A stretch of 64,000 bases of DNA from JANXQG01 sp963824275 (GTDB lineage: Bacteria; Planctomycetota; Planctomycetia; Pirellulales; Thermoguttaceae): positions 1 to 64,000 of the forward strand of contig CAWGOT010000001.1 in assembly GCA_963824275.1 (NCBI GenBank). Reading direction: 5' to 3'. Positions 11,680 to 20,891 of this stretch are shown in pieces (position 1 is the first letter of the stretch; the number at the start of each line of letters is the position of its first letter). The notes below the pieces were generated by a model, which ran no database searches, was not told where the DNA came from, and worked only from the letters and a program-made list of their open reading frames with translations. The position numbers and the translations under genes were made by a program.

Positions 11680-11992
11680 CCCCCCCTCGGAAGTTCGTCG
11701 GCCTTACGATGTCGAGTGGCACTTTATTTTTCGGTTCTCCAAGTCCCTTGACTTTCGCAAAGTTTGAATAGTGTTAGGACTTTAATTCCCACCCGCCGGA
11801 TGGGGCCACTCGGATCATCCGGAAACTATTTCCTGGTTGCCGTAGCTTTCCCAGTCAACCGCCAGTCACAGATTCTGCTAAACATCTATTGCCAATGGGC
11901 CGATGGTTTGGTGTAAATAGTCTTTCGACCGGCAATCTTCGCTGAAATTGCCTAGACTGCCGGGCACTGCTCGCTCACCAAGGAAATATGCC

Positions 11993-13290
11993 ATGAAAGC
12001 CTTCCATTATCTTCTACGAACGCTGATGCGGTCGCCGATCGTCTGGGGCGTCTGGCATCCGCCGCCTTTTATGGCCTGATCTTTGGCGGTCCGTTGGACC
12101 TGCCGGTGATGCATCGCTACTTCACGCACCACCCGGTCGAATATGGCGAGACACTCCTCTTCTCGGTCGGCATGGCAGCCCTCCTGCTGCGGCTGGCGGA
12201 TGTCGTTGTCCAGCGCTTGGCCTTGGGCAAGTCGCCCTGGAAAGGCATCGACCCCGCCCAGCAGCCCGTCGAGGAGCTTTGCCGGACCTTGCTTGCGGAG
12301 CTCGACCGCCAGCCGGCATTTCGGCAGGAGGAATATTATCTGGGCCGGCTGCGTTCGGCGGTCAACTACGTGCTGCGTCTCGGTTCCAGCGAGGGCCTGG
12401 GCGATGAGCTGAAGTTCCTCAGTGACCGGGATGCAGGGCTGGCGCACGGCCGCTATGGTCTGTTTCGCTTGATCGTGTGGGCGATCCCCATCCTCGGCTT
12501 TCTGGGCACCGTGATCGGCATTACGCTGGCCTTGAACGCCATCGATCCCAAAGCGCTCGACACGTCGATGGCGCAGGTCATGATGGGCCTCGGGTTGAAG
12601 TTCGACACCACGGCGGTCGCCCTCTCGCTTTCGATGGTCCTGATGTTCGTGCACTTTTTCGCCGACAGGGCCGAGACAACGCTGCTCACGGCGGTCGAAT
12701 TCCAGGTGGAGAGGGAACTGGCCGAGTATCTGCCCGCGGCCCCGACCGGTGCGGAAGGCCAGGTGGTGGCCATCCGCCGCATGGCGGAGGTCATGGTGAC
12801 CGCCACCGACCGGCTGATCGAGCGGCAGGCCCAACTCTGGCAGGCCTCGATGGAAGCCGCCCGGGCGCGATGGACGGAATTGAGCGACGCGGCCGCCGGA
12901 AACTTGATCCGCGCCTTGGACGAAAGCCTGAAGCATCATGCCCAACGGCTGGCCGCCAGCGAGGAAACAGTCGCCGAGCAGGGCCGTCAGCAGTGGGAGA
13001 AGATCGCCCAGGCCCAACTTCAGCACGCCCAGAGCCTGGCGGGCGTGCAGGACTCTCTGGCCCAGCAGGCCGAGACCATGGGCCGCATCCTGCAGGCGAC
13101 GGGCGACGTCGAGCAGCTTCAGGACGTGTTGAATCGCAACCTGGCCGCCCTGGCCGGGGCCAAGAACTTCGAGCAGACCGTGCTAGGGCTGGCGGCTGCC
13201 ATCCACTTGCTCAACGGGCGGATGGTCGAATCGGCCTCCGCAGCGCCCGTACAATTCGAAACGAAACGCCGCACCGCAAAGGCAGCATGA
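11993..13290 (+). CDS. MotA/TolQ/ExbB-type proton-channel subunit with C-terminal coiled coil (one frame break)
   Basis: The ATG at 11993 has AAGGA 8 bases upstream. A single-base break near 12050 separates the first ~20 residues (MKAFHYLLRTLMRSPIVWGV) from the rest. There are four likely membrane segments: ~15-32, ~55-75, ~155-180 and ~200-225. The channel signature is IPILGFLGTVIG followed by MGLGLKFDTTAVALSLSMV, as in TolQ/ExbB/MotA. From about residue 250 to the end is a long polar helical tail (coiled-coil composition). Its stop overlaps the next gene's start (ATGA), and two ExbD-like genes follow, so I infer an ion-driven energising complex in the inner membrane. Its client is unknown. 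Confidence 0.75.
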
Positions 13291-15596
13291 AAGCTCTCTG
13301 GTTGGCTAAGAACCGCCATCACCCGCAAGCGGGTACCCGGCGAGCGGCCCCGCGCCTCTCGCTGTTCCCTTTCCTGGCCGTGCTGATCTGCACGATGGGG
13401 GCGCTCATGCTCTTGTTGCTCTTCGTCACCCGCCAGGCCCGCCTGCAGGCCGGCAAGGAAGCTGCCGCCAAGAACGCCGAACGGCAATCGAGCATTTCCG
13501 CGGAAATGGAAATGGTCGAGTGGCGGGTCGAGCAACTGAAGAACTCGCGCAAGGCGACCGAGGACGAACTCAAGGAGGCCCGCCTGGAACTCGGCCATAT
13601 CGAAGACCACGGCCGGCGGCTCCGCGATCAATTCCACGATCTCACCGAGCAGGCCAAGAAGGCGGCCGAAGAAGGACTGAAAGCGGGCCGTTTCGTTGCT
13701 GCCGGTGAAGAGGAGCTGCGGCAGGTGGAGGGCCAGGTTGCCGAGGCCCAGCAGCGACTGGCCCAGGCCCAGCAGGCCGCCGCCCGCCGTCCCAAGTCCT
13801 ATGCCATCGTGCCTTACGACGGCACGAAAGGCACCCGCCGCCGCCCCATCTATATCGAATGCTGCAGCGACTTCGTGGTGCTGCAGCCGGAGGGCATCCA
13901 GTTTACCGAGGCCGACTTCGACGAGCCCTTGGGGCCCGGCAATCCGCTGGCGGCCGCGATCCGCGCGGCCCGCGAGGAGATGCTCCGGCAAGGCAGCCTC
14001 GATCCGCAGAACAGCGGCGAGCCCTATCCGCTGTTGCTGGTCCGGCCCGGCGGCATCGAGCAGTACGACTGCGCGCTGGCCGCGATGAAGTCGTTCGGCT
14101 CGGAGTACGGCTACGAGTTGATCAACGACGACTGGCAGTTGAAGTACCCGCCACCCGACCCGAACCTGGCCAGGGCGGTTGCGCAGGCCCGAGACCTGGC
14201 CCGCCTGGAACACGCCCGCTTGATCGCCGCCGCGCCCAACAAGTACGGCAAGCGGCCGCGGAGCGGCGCCTACCGTGCGGCGATGGGCGGCGATACGGGC
14301 GGGGCAGGGGGGGCAGAAAGCCCCGGCTTCTATTCCTCGAAACCGTCCGAACGCTATGCCCATGACGCCGGCGGCGGGGGGGCGAGTGCGACGGGCCGCG
14401 GCGGTAGCGGCACCGGAGGATCGGGCGGCAGTGGCGAAGGCGGAGGGGGCAGCGGGCTCAGTATCGGTATTGGCAGCGCAGGCGGCAGCGGCGACGCCGA
14501 TTTCGCCGCCCACAATCCCTATGCAGCGCTTCCTGTCCCTGGCATAGTTGGTCCAGCCACGATGAACCTCGGCGGAAACGGCGGTGCTCCGGGCTATGGC
14601 CCAGGAAACGGAATGGGCGGCGCTCCGGGATCGGGAATCGGTCCCGGCAATGGCGGTGGTCTGGCGATGAACCCCGGTGGAAACGGTGGTGTTCCGGGCA
14701 ATGGCCCAGGAAGTGGAATGGGCGGTGCTCCGGGATCGGGAATCGGTCCCGGCAATGGCGGTCTGGCGAGCGGGGAGCCCGGCGCATTGCTCCCCGCTCC
14801 CCGCTCCCCGCTCCCCGCTTCTGGATCCGGAAGTGGCGCTGGCATGTTCGGTCCACCGCTGATGGGTTCCGGCGGAAACGGAAATGCGCCCGGAAATACG
14901 GTTGCAGGCGGCGCCGGCGGCGCACCGGGCGCGAACCCTGGCGGCACGGCAGACAACAACCTATCTTCCGGCAACCCGCCGGCCTATCAATCCAACGGCC
15001 AGCCGGCCGGTACTCCGGGTGGCACGCAGGCCACTGCCCGCCCCGACGGCTACATCACCGGTCGGCCCAGTGACGGAAATCCTGCGCCGGCGCCCGTGCG
15101 GCCCGACCCGTCTTCCATGGCGGGCATGGTCCCCGCCGGCCCGCTGCTTCCCGGCGAGTGGCGCCCCAGCGAAGATCCGCCCAAGCGCAATCCCGAACAG
15201 GAAGAGAAAGAGAAACAGGAAAAGAAGAAGCATCCTTACGACTCGCTCAAGCTCGATCACGACCAGAACGACTGGGCCCTCCGCCACGCCACCCGGCACG
15301 CGGCCGCCCTCAGCCGGCCCGTCCACGTTGATTGCTATCCCGATCGCGTCGTGCTCGTGCCGGAAGTCAATGGCGGCGAACCCCATGTCATCCTCTGCAC
15401 AGGCGATGGGCGGCGGGATGCCGACAGGCTGGTCGCCGCCGTTTGGGAAATCATGGACGCCTGGGGCATGGCCGGCCGCGAGATGTATTGGCGGCCGATA
15501 CTCAACTTCTATGTCGTCCCCGGCGGCGAACCGCGAATGGCCGAACTCGTCCGCTCCTTGGAGGGCAGTGGCCTGGTGATCGAGAGGAAGAACTGA
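13287..15596 (+). CDS. ExbD-like single-pass protein with coiled coil, Gly/Pro-rich repeats and two similar domains
   Basis: The start ATG (13287) lies inside the ATGA overlap with the channel gene, giving 769 residues. Membrane segment ~22-46 (LSLFPFLAVLICTMGALML) is in the ExbD/TolR position. A charged coiled coil (~50-170) follows. Domain 1 (~184-290) starts RRPIYIECCSDFVVLQPEG. A low-complexity stretch (~330-590) of GNGGAPGYGPGNGMGG-like units is next, then a charged linker, then domain 2 (~675-769) starting SRPVHVDCYPDRVVLVPE. The two domains share a 'xIxCxxDxVVLxPE' opening, suggesting an internal duplication. There is no OmpA-type peptidoglycan domain. The reading frame is intact. I infer a periplasmic partner of the TolQ-like channel. 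Confidence 0.65.
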   Translation: MKALWLAKNRHHPQAGTRRAAPRLSLFPFLAVLICTMGALMLLLLFVTRQARLQAGKEAAAKNAERQSSISAEMEMVEWRVEQLKNSRKATEDELKEARLELGHIEDHGRRLRDQFHDLTEQAKKAAEEGLKAGRFVAAGEEELRQVEGQVAEAQQRLAQAQQAAARRPKSYAIVPYDGTKGTRRRPIYIECCSDFVVLQPEGIQFTEADFDEPLGPGNPLAAAIRAAREEMLRQGSLDPQNSGEPYPLLLVRPGGIEQYDCALAAMKSFGSEYGYELINDDWQLKYPPPDPNLARAVAQARDLARLEHARLIAAAPNKYGKRPRSGAYRAAMGGDTGGAGGAESPGFYSSKPSERYAHDAGGGGASATGRGGSGTGGSGGSGEGGGGSGLSIGIGSAGGSGDADFAAHNPYAALPVPGIVGPATMNLGGNGGAPGYGPGNGMGGAPGSGIGPGNGGGLAMNPGGNGGVPGNGPGSGMGGAPGSGIGPGNGGLASGEPGALLPAPRSPLPASGSGSGAGMFGPPLMGSGGNGNAPGNTVAGGAGGAPGANPGGTADNNLSSGNPPAYQSNGQPAGTPGGTQATARPDGYITGRPSDGNPAPAPVRPDPSSMAGMVPAGPLLPGEWRPSEDPPKRNPEQEEKEKQEKKKHPYDSLKLDHDQNDWALRHATRHAAALSRPVHVDCYPDRVVLVPEVNGGEPHVILCTGDGRRDADRLVAAVWEIMDAWGMAGREMYWRPILNFYVVPGGEPRMAELVRSLEGSGLVIERKN

Positions 15597-15603
15597 GTTA
15601 GCT

Positions 15604-16629
15604 ATGTCGCGGATCATCGAACAAGAAGAAGCCGTCAACGCCGATTCGTTTCTCAATATCGTGGCCAGCGTCGTCAGCGTCATGATTATCATGGTCGTGA
15701 TGACAGGCCTCAAGATCAAGAACACGACGCTGGAGGCCCTGCCGTCGAGCGAGGTCGCCAAGTCCGGCGACGATCTGGTGCGGAAAATGGGCGAAGAGAC
15801 GACGCTCCGCGGCGACGTGGAGAAGATCGGCAAGGAGATGGAGGAGGTCCAGGCCGAGACCGCCAGGCGGGAGCGCGAACGCAATGTTCTTGCCTTGGCC
15901 GTGACCGAACTGGACCAGCAGTTGCGCGGCGCCCGCCGTGACCAAATGGGAGCAGCGGCCGCGCAGCAAAACCAGCCAAACGCCCAATTGGCGGCCAAGG
16001 TGATGGAGGCCCGCAACCGCCTGGAAATTCTCAATCACCAGCGGGAGGCGATCGAAAGATCGCCTCAGGAATCGGTCGAAATCGAGAGTTTCACCACGCC
16101 GCTGGCCCGCACGGTCGAGGGCCGCGAGGTCCACTTCCAGCTCAGTCATGGGCGGATCGCCTACGTGCCGTTGGGCGAGCTGATGGAGAAGGTCGAGACC
16201 TATCTCAGCCGCAGGCATCCCCAACTCTCGGAACAGCGGCCCAAGTTGATCGACTCCGTGCCGCCCGAGCAAGGCTTTCGCCTCACGTACATGTTTCGGC
16301 TCCGTCCGCCGACGGTGGACGAGATTCAAGAGTCGCACAGTGAGCGGCCCAAAGTCGAAGACCGTTTCGTCCTGACTCCGGTCGTGGACAACCTGGGCGA
16401 GACGATCGACGAGGCCCTCCGCGAGGGCTCGCAGTTCCGGCACGTGCTGGCGGACCGGAAGGCGCGCGACGCCACGATCACGCTCTGGACCTATCCCGAC
16501 AGTTTCGACGCCTTCCGCCGCGTGAAGAAGGAGCTCTATCGGCTCAACTTCCCCGTTGCGGCCCGGCCTTTGCTGGAAGGCGTGCCGATCAGCGGCTCTT
16601 CCACCGGCAGCAAATCGACGGCTGAGTAA
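15604..16629 (+). CDS. Second ExbD-like single-pass membrane protein
   Basis: 341 residues, starting 7 bases after the previous stop. One membrane segment lies at ~17-37 (FLNIVASVVSVMIIMVVMTG), followed by a charged coiled coil (~65-150). The periplasmic domain begins REVHFQLSHGRIAYVPLGEL (~176-195) and ends with a TLWTYPDSFDAFRRVK segment. The opening 'xVHFxLxxGRIAYVP' loosely echoes the two domains of the preceding protein. Topology and operon position support a TolR/ExbD-like role beside the TolQ-like channel. The exact function is unknown. Confidence 0.65.
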   Translation: MSRIIEQEEAVNADSFLNIVASVVSVMIIMVVMTGLKIKNTTLEALPSSEVAKSGDDLVRKMGEETTLRGDVEKIGKEMEEVQAETARRERERNVLALAVTELDQQLRGARRDQMGAAAAQQNQPNAQLAAKVMEARNRLEILNHQREAIERSPQESVEIESFTTPLARTVEGREVHFQLSHGRIAYVPLGELMEKVETYLSRRHPQLSEQRPKLIDSVPPEQGFRLTYMFRLRPPTVDEIQESHSERPKVEDRFVLTPVVDNLGETIDEALREGSQFRHVLADRKARDATITLWTYPDSFDAFRRVKKELYRLNFPVAARPLLEGVPISGSSTGSKSTAE

Positions 16630-16636
16630 TCTAGTG

Positions 16637-17769
16637 ATGATGGCATGTATCGCCACGGCCCTTTGTGTCTGGGCAATCGCATCTCAGGGCATTGCCGCCG
16701 AGCCGGAAAAAACCGCTCGCGTCCGCCCCCTGGTCGGCGCGATTCGCTGGGACGCCTGGTATGGCGGCGATGGGGAGGTGGAACACGCCGTCGAACGCAC
16801 GCTCGGGCCGCAGAAATATCACGATCGGCTCCCGTTTTTCGCCCGCGTGCTGGGCGCCGACCGCGTGCAGGTCCGGGGCGATGCGCCGGCCGTGATGGAG
16901 CGCGAAATCGCCTACGCCAAACAGGCCCGGCTCGATTACTGGGCCTTCGTCTGGTACGACCCCGATGACCCGATGAGCCTCGCCCTGCGACACTACCTCG
17001 CCAGCCCGCATCGCCGGGACATCCGCTTCGCCCTCGTCACGGAGGCGGACCGCTGGGGATCGCCGGCCACCTTTCCCAGTCGCAAGGGCCAACTCGTGGA
17101 GATGGTCGGCCGGCCGACCTATCAGACAGTCTTAGGCGGCAGGCCGCTGCTCTATTTGGGATTCATCGACGATGACCGCCTGCGGACCGCCTGGGGTTCG
17201 CGGCAGGCATTTCGCGACGCCATCGACGCCTTCCGCCGCGCGGTCATCCAGTCGGGTCGCAGAATCCCTATATCGTGGGCATGGAGTTTTCTCCCCAGAG
17301 GGCGAGCGAACTTGCACGGACGTTAGGGCTGGACGCCATTACCGCCTACGCCTCTCCGGGCGGCAGCCAGGCCGGCGAGTCGTTTGCCGAGTCGCGCAAG
17401 AAGGTCCGGGCGTTTTGGCAGTCGTGCCGAGCGACCGGCATGCCCGAAGTGCCGCTGGTCTCCTTTGGCTGGGATCCCCGTCCGCGGGTCGACAACCCAG
17501 TTCCCTGGACGAAGTATACCGACAGCAATCACTACCGGGCAGCCGAGCCCCCGCAACTGGCCGAACACCTCAAGGAGGCGTTGGATTGGACGGCCGCGCA
17601 TCCGGCCGCGACGGAGGCCAATTCGGTGCTGGTTTACGCCTGGAACGAAAACGACGAAGGCGGCTGGCTGATTCCCACGCTCAAGCCGGACGGCCAGGCC
17701 GACACGGCGCGTGTCGAAGCGGTGGGGCGGATGCTGGGCGATTGGCACGCCGCCCTTGCTGAAAAATGA
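16637..17769 (+). CDS. Exported GH99/WbsX-like glycan-active protein (one frame break)
   Basis: Starts 8 bases after the second ExbD-like gene. ATG 16637 or 16640 precedes a signal peptide (ACIATALCVWAIASQGIAA). The mature part has features of the GH99 / WbsX-like (beta/alpha)8 family: VGAIRWDAWYGG near the N-terminus, MEREIAYAKQARLDYWAFVW, RPLLYLGF, and a C-terminal VLVYAWNENDEGGW with the acidic WNE motif. The frame breaks near 17262 and continues as NPYIVGMEFSPQRA. About 377 residues in all, close to the family size. I infer a role in cell-envelope or extracellular glycan processing. Whether it works with the TolQ-like complex is unknown. Confidence 0.6.
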
Positions 17770-17795
17770 ATCACATCCTGCAAGCGCTCGCCCTT

Positions 17796-17969
17796 AGTGG
17801 TCCGTTCCACAAATAACTTCAGGGTTGTGCGGTTTTTAGCCGTAGGGTGGGACCAGCGAGCTTGCGAGCGCCGGCCCACCAACACCGGGGACTGGTGGGC
17901 CGGCGCTCGCAAGCTCGCTGGTCCCACCCTACGAACGTATCCCTGAAGTTATTTGTGAAATGGACCACT
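17796..17969. repeat. Nested inverted repeat: outer 29-bp arms around GTAGGGTGGGAC copy 2
   Basis: The outer arms (17796-17824 and 17941-17969; AGTGGTCC...AAATAACTTCAGGG) differ at only a few bases. They enclose a second palindrome (17841-17933) nearly identical to the 11520-11610 element. The outer arms look like terminal inverted repeats of a small transposon-like element. The inner palindrome may be its body or a second insertion. Confidence 0.75.
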
Positions 17970-18027
17970 TAGACGGCCCTACGGTGGCAAAAGTGCCGCT
18001 TCCCGACCGCTGCAGGTAAATTGGCCT

Positions 18028-18330
18028 TCAATCGTCACCCTTTTCACTCTCACCTTTTTCGCTCCGGTGGCCGGCACCCTTTGCACTCCCCGCCTGATCG
18101 TGTTCCGTTCTTCCCGTTTCCTTCGTCCTGAAGACCGTCACGTAGAAGATCAGGACGCCGAAAATCATCAAAAAGCATCCTGGTCCCATGCTCGCGAAAA
18201 ACACAAGGATCTGGACGGGTAGTGCGGTTCCAGGATCCTCCATGCCAACTAGCAACGGGTATAGGCGGCAAAACGCTGCCCCGAGTGCGACCATCACAAT
18301 CATCACGATGGTCGCGGTCGTTTTCTTCAC
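18028..18330 (-). CDS. Small two-helix membrane protein, unknown
   Basis: I choose the GTG start at 18330 (VKKTTATIVMIVMVALGAAF) because GGGGAGG lies 6 bases upstream. An in-frame ATG at 18414 would add 28 residues with no ribosome site. 100 residues: helix 1 ~7-25, helix 2 ~43-70 (ILVFFASMGPGCFLMIFGVL), then a hydrophilic charged tail rich in Lys, Glu and Gly. No family is recognised. Function is not inferred. Confidence 0.5.
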   Translation of the reverse strand: MKKTTATIVMIVMVALGAAFCRLYPLLVGMEDPGTALPVQILVFFASMGPGCFLMIFGVLIFYVTVFRTKETGRTEHDQAGSAKGAGHRSEKGESEKGDD

Positions 18331-18473
18331 TGTGCAACCTCCCCAGATTTCCCCGCGGTCACGAATCGCAACAATCGCAAATTGCCTACATAGCCTGGAT
18401 TCGGTGGATGGCACCCTTAATTGTCTTAATTGTCCGTTAATTGTCTAGGTTCCTCGTTATGATTCAACGAGTG

Positions 18474-18544
18474 GTCGGAACAGGGACGCAGCTAGTTGTT
18501 TTCACGACGTTATAGATCAATACTAGCTGCGCTCCCGTTCCGAC
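18474..18544. repeat. Inverted repeat with 23-bp arms
   Basis: The arms GTCGGAACAGGGACGCAGCT... (18474-18496) and ...CTCCCGTTCCGAC (18522-18544) are complementary with three mismatches. It lies between the small membrane protein and the toxin gene and is probably a palindromic dispersed element. Confidence 0.6.
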
Positions 18545-18578
18545 GTTCGCCCCGTTCCGACGTTGAGAAAAGCGTCCT

Positions 18579-18881
18579 TCACTTTCGCCGCCGCCAGTAC
18601 CCCGGACGGCGGCTCGCGTGAGCAACCGCGACGATCATCACGGTCCTTGCATCAACCTCCCGAACTACCAGAACGTACGGAAACCCGCTCAGTGGGACAT
18701 AGCGGAACGGGCCCTCAAGCCTGGGTAAAGTCTCCAACCCGGCTTCAATTCGCCCTGTCGCACGCCCGACGGCAAGGCGGAACCGTTCGCCGACGGCAGG
18801 CGAAATGCCCCAGTACCGATCTCGCGCCGATCGGTATTCCCGTGCCGCGAGGCGATGGAAGATAAACCGATTCTCGGGCAT
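18579..18881 (-). CDS. RelE/ParE-family toxin
   Basis: 100 residues from ATG 18881 (MPENRFIFHRLAAREYRSAR). The pattern of an N-terminal helix with AxxEyxxA-like spacing, then FRYVPLSGFPYVLVVREVD and a C-terminal VAVAHASRRPGYWRRRK, is the RelE/ParE fold signature (beta strands followed by AHxxRxPxYW). The likely action is as a ribosome-dependent RNase or gyrase inhibitor; the subfamily cannot be told. It overlaps the upstream antitoxin by a TGATG junction. As sequenced, the antitoxin frame runs straight into it without a stop. Confidence 0.75.
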   Translation of the reverse strand: MPENRFIFHRLAAREYRSARDRYWGISPAVGERFRLAVGRATGRIEAGLETLPRLEGPFRYVPLSGFPYVLVVREVDARTVMIVAVAHASRRPGYWRRRK

Positions 18882-19088
18882 CAGCGTTCCGCGCAAATCA
18901 GACCATTCCACGGCCCCTTCCCGATCGTTGAAGCGGCGATCGAGTTCGTCGATCAGGCCGGGATCGCCCATGTCCAATTCGTCTGGGCTTGGCGGAACGG
19001 TGTCCAGGAGGCGCGATGCCAGCACGAGCCGATCACTCTCCGGGAGTGCCATTGCCGCGTCAAAAACTACGTCAACATTCGCGTTCAT
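18881..19088 (-). CDS. Addiction-module antitoxin (TIGR02574-like)
   Basis: Starts at ATG 19088 with AGAGGA upstream: MNANVDVVFDAAMALPESDR, then LASRLLDTVPPSPDE and a C-terminal FNDREGAVEWSDLRG. This matches the ~70-residue antitoxins that pair with RelE/ParE toxins. The 208-base span is one base more than a whole number of codons. If one G is removed just before the junction the protein would end LRER-stop at a TGATG overlap with the toxin. I infer a single-base insertion rather than a true fusion. Confidence 0.7.
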
Positions 19089-19223
19089 TGTCGTTCCTCT
19101 GTTCCCATCGGGCCGTTGCCTCCTATTGTACAAGATCGGGCCAAGTTAGACAAAGGGGCAATTCGTCATTCACCATCGGAGGGGAGCGAGAAGTCATTGG
19201 AGGCGGGTGTGAAAGCGCCGGTT

Positions 19224-20328
19224 CTACAGGCTTGCGTTGCGGCAGAGCTCGACGAGGTACGTGCCGTCCGAGATGAAGTCGATCACCGATTCCTTGCCGC
19301 TGGTGCCGCTGACCGAGAGGGTTCCCGTGCTCTTGACCGACCCAGAACTGAAAGTCACCGTGCATGCCGTCCCCGTGGAGGTGAAGATGACTGTCACCCG
19401 CTGGCCGGCAGTCAGGTTGCTCGCGCCGGGCGTGAGCGTGCTGCCCGTGGGCGCGCAGGTGAAGACGCTGGCTGACGAGCAATTGATGACCGGGCTCCCC
19501 GTGGCGCCCAGCACGGAAGGCGTGTTCACGTTCGCGCCGCTGAACGTCGGGCTGGCCTTGGGCGCGAGCGCGTTCAATTGCGTCTGGACCGACGAGGTCG
19601 CGTCGAGATACCCGAGCGTCGTGGAGGAGACGGAACTTGACGGGAGTTCCTTCGAGCCGTTGGCGATCAGCACGGTTGAGGCCGTCAGGCCGCTATCGAC
19701 CAGGTTGGCGACGGTGGCCGTGCCGGTAAAGGTCGGGCTGGCCTTGGGCGCGAGTGCGTTCAATTGCGTCTGGACCGAAGAGGTCGCATCCAGATAGCCG
19801 AGCGTCGTGGAGGAGACGGAGCTTGACGTGAGTTCCTTCGAGCCGTTGGCGACCAGCACGGTTGAGGCCGTCAGGCCGCTATCGACCAGGTTGGCGACGG
19901 TGGCCGTGCCGGTAAAGGTCGGGCTGGCCAGCGGGGCGTAGGCCGTGCCGTCGAGCGAGCCGTCGCCTTTGAGGAATTCGTTCGACGCGCCGCCGCTTAC
20001 GATATAGCTCGCGGCGGTGAAATGCCCGGAGCCGTCCGTGGTGATTGCGCCGCCGTCAAGGCTCGCCGGGCCCGCCACATTGAGCCCGTAAAAGAGCGGC
20101 ACGAAAGAGGGCGTGCCGCCGTGCGCCGTGAGGTTGTTGCCCGCCGGACTGATGTCATCGAGGTTCCCGGCCAGAGGATAGAGCGATAGAGCCTGGGGCT
20201 GCACCAGCGGCATCGCGTAGGACTGGGAGGCGCCGTGGTTGGCCTCCTCGCTCCAACCGCTGAAGGTCCGGCCGTCGTCGTGTCGCGGCTTGCCTGTATT
20301 GCCTGGCCTTCCTGTATTTGGTTGCCAT
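19224..20328 (-). CDS. Tail-fibre-like repeat protein (one frame break)
   Basis: ATG 20328 overlaps the stop of the TIGR03067 gene (TGATG), so the two are translationally coupled. A one-base break in an AAA run near 20316 restores a single frame (MATNTGRPGNTGKP...RTFSGWSEEANHGASQSYA). The centre has two nearly identical ~58-residue repeats (SPTFTGTATVANLVDSGLTA; TLGYLDATSSVQTQLNALAP) like those of phage tail fibres and appendage proteins. The C-terminal ~80 residues have strand-rich Thr/Ser composition (GQRVTVIFTSTGTACTVTFS). About 368 residues. I infer an extracellular or appendage role. No other phage genes lie nearby. Confidence 0.55.
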
Positions 20329-20786
20329 CATCTTTTAGTACCCCTCTTGAACGTCACCAAGATCAGACCAGAGTCGGCGCTGGTGGAAAATTCGGCGGGA
20401 CGCCCACCCTTACTGCGATCGTAGCGAAGGCAGACTTTCAACTCGTCCGCTTTGATGGCATAAATCCCCAAAATAGCTCCCTCTTGGTTCGGTCGCATTA
20501 TGTCAAGGTGCTTTGGAGATTTCGCGGCGTCGATCCTATAGTCGTACTGCACCTCAAATTCGTGATCGATCTTGGCCCGAAACAGCAACTCGTCGCCCTT
20601 GAACACGAAAGCCATCCGCATTAGCCTGACATCCTCGGCGGAATCGGGCTTCCCATCGTCCTCCACTGATTGCGCAACCCAGACACCAAGTAAGGAAGCC
20701 TTGTCCTCTGGCACCGCAGCGCCAGCACCCGTGCCGGCCGCCACGATGATTGCCAGCGTTAACAGCGATAAAGATCTCGATAGCAC
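20328..20786 (-). CDS. TIGR03067-domain protein with signal peptide
   Basis: I prefer the GTG start at 20786 (VLSRSLSLLTLAIIVAAGTG; GGGAG about 8 bases upstream); an ATG at 20825 is possible. After the signal peptide, LLGVWVAQSVEDDGKP, FVFKGDELLFRAK, YRIDAAKSPKHLDI, GIYAIKADELKVCLRYD and RPAEFST follow the TIGR03067 pattern, a lipocalin-like domain of unknown function common in planctomycetes. 152 residues, intact. The stop overlaps the next gene's start. Confidence 0.75.
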   Translation of the reverse strand: MLSRSLSLLTLAIIVAAGTGAGAAVPEDKASLLGVWVAQSVEDDGKPDSAEDVRLMRMAFVFKGDELLFRAKIDHEFEVQYDYRIDAAKSPKHLDIMRPNQEGAILGIYAIKADELKVCLRYDRSKGGRPAEFSTSADSGLILVTFKRGTKR

Positions 20787-20891
20787 GTCAGTTCTCCCGT
20801 TGGCTCGAGCCTTCGCACGACCCATGCCGGATTATTCGCCCAGCCTTCCCGTTCCCGGCGGCGGTGCGTGGACCGCAGGGTGCCGTCGCTA

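Larger units (their letters stand above)
11246..11992. other. Divergent intergenic region
   Basis: About 750 bases between the divergent giant gene and the tolQ-like operon, presumably holding both promoters. It contains a GTAGGGTGGGAC palindrome (11520-11610) and a hairpin (11637-11679). No gene is supported. Confidence 0.5.

Noticed and set aside
11993..16629. Zorya-type defence system (ZorAB)
   Set aside because: The channel plus helical tail is reminiscent of ZorA, but neither partner has an OmpA/MotB-type peptidoglycan domain, and no ZorC/D/E nuclease or helicase is present.
19224..20328. Prophage tail region
   Set aside because: Only a fibre-like repeat protein is present; no other tail, capsid, terminase or integrase genes lie nearby.
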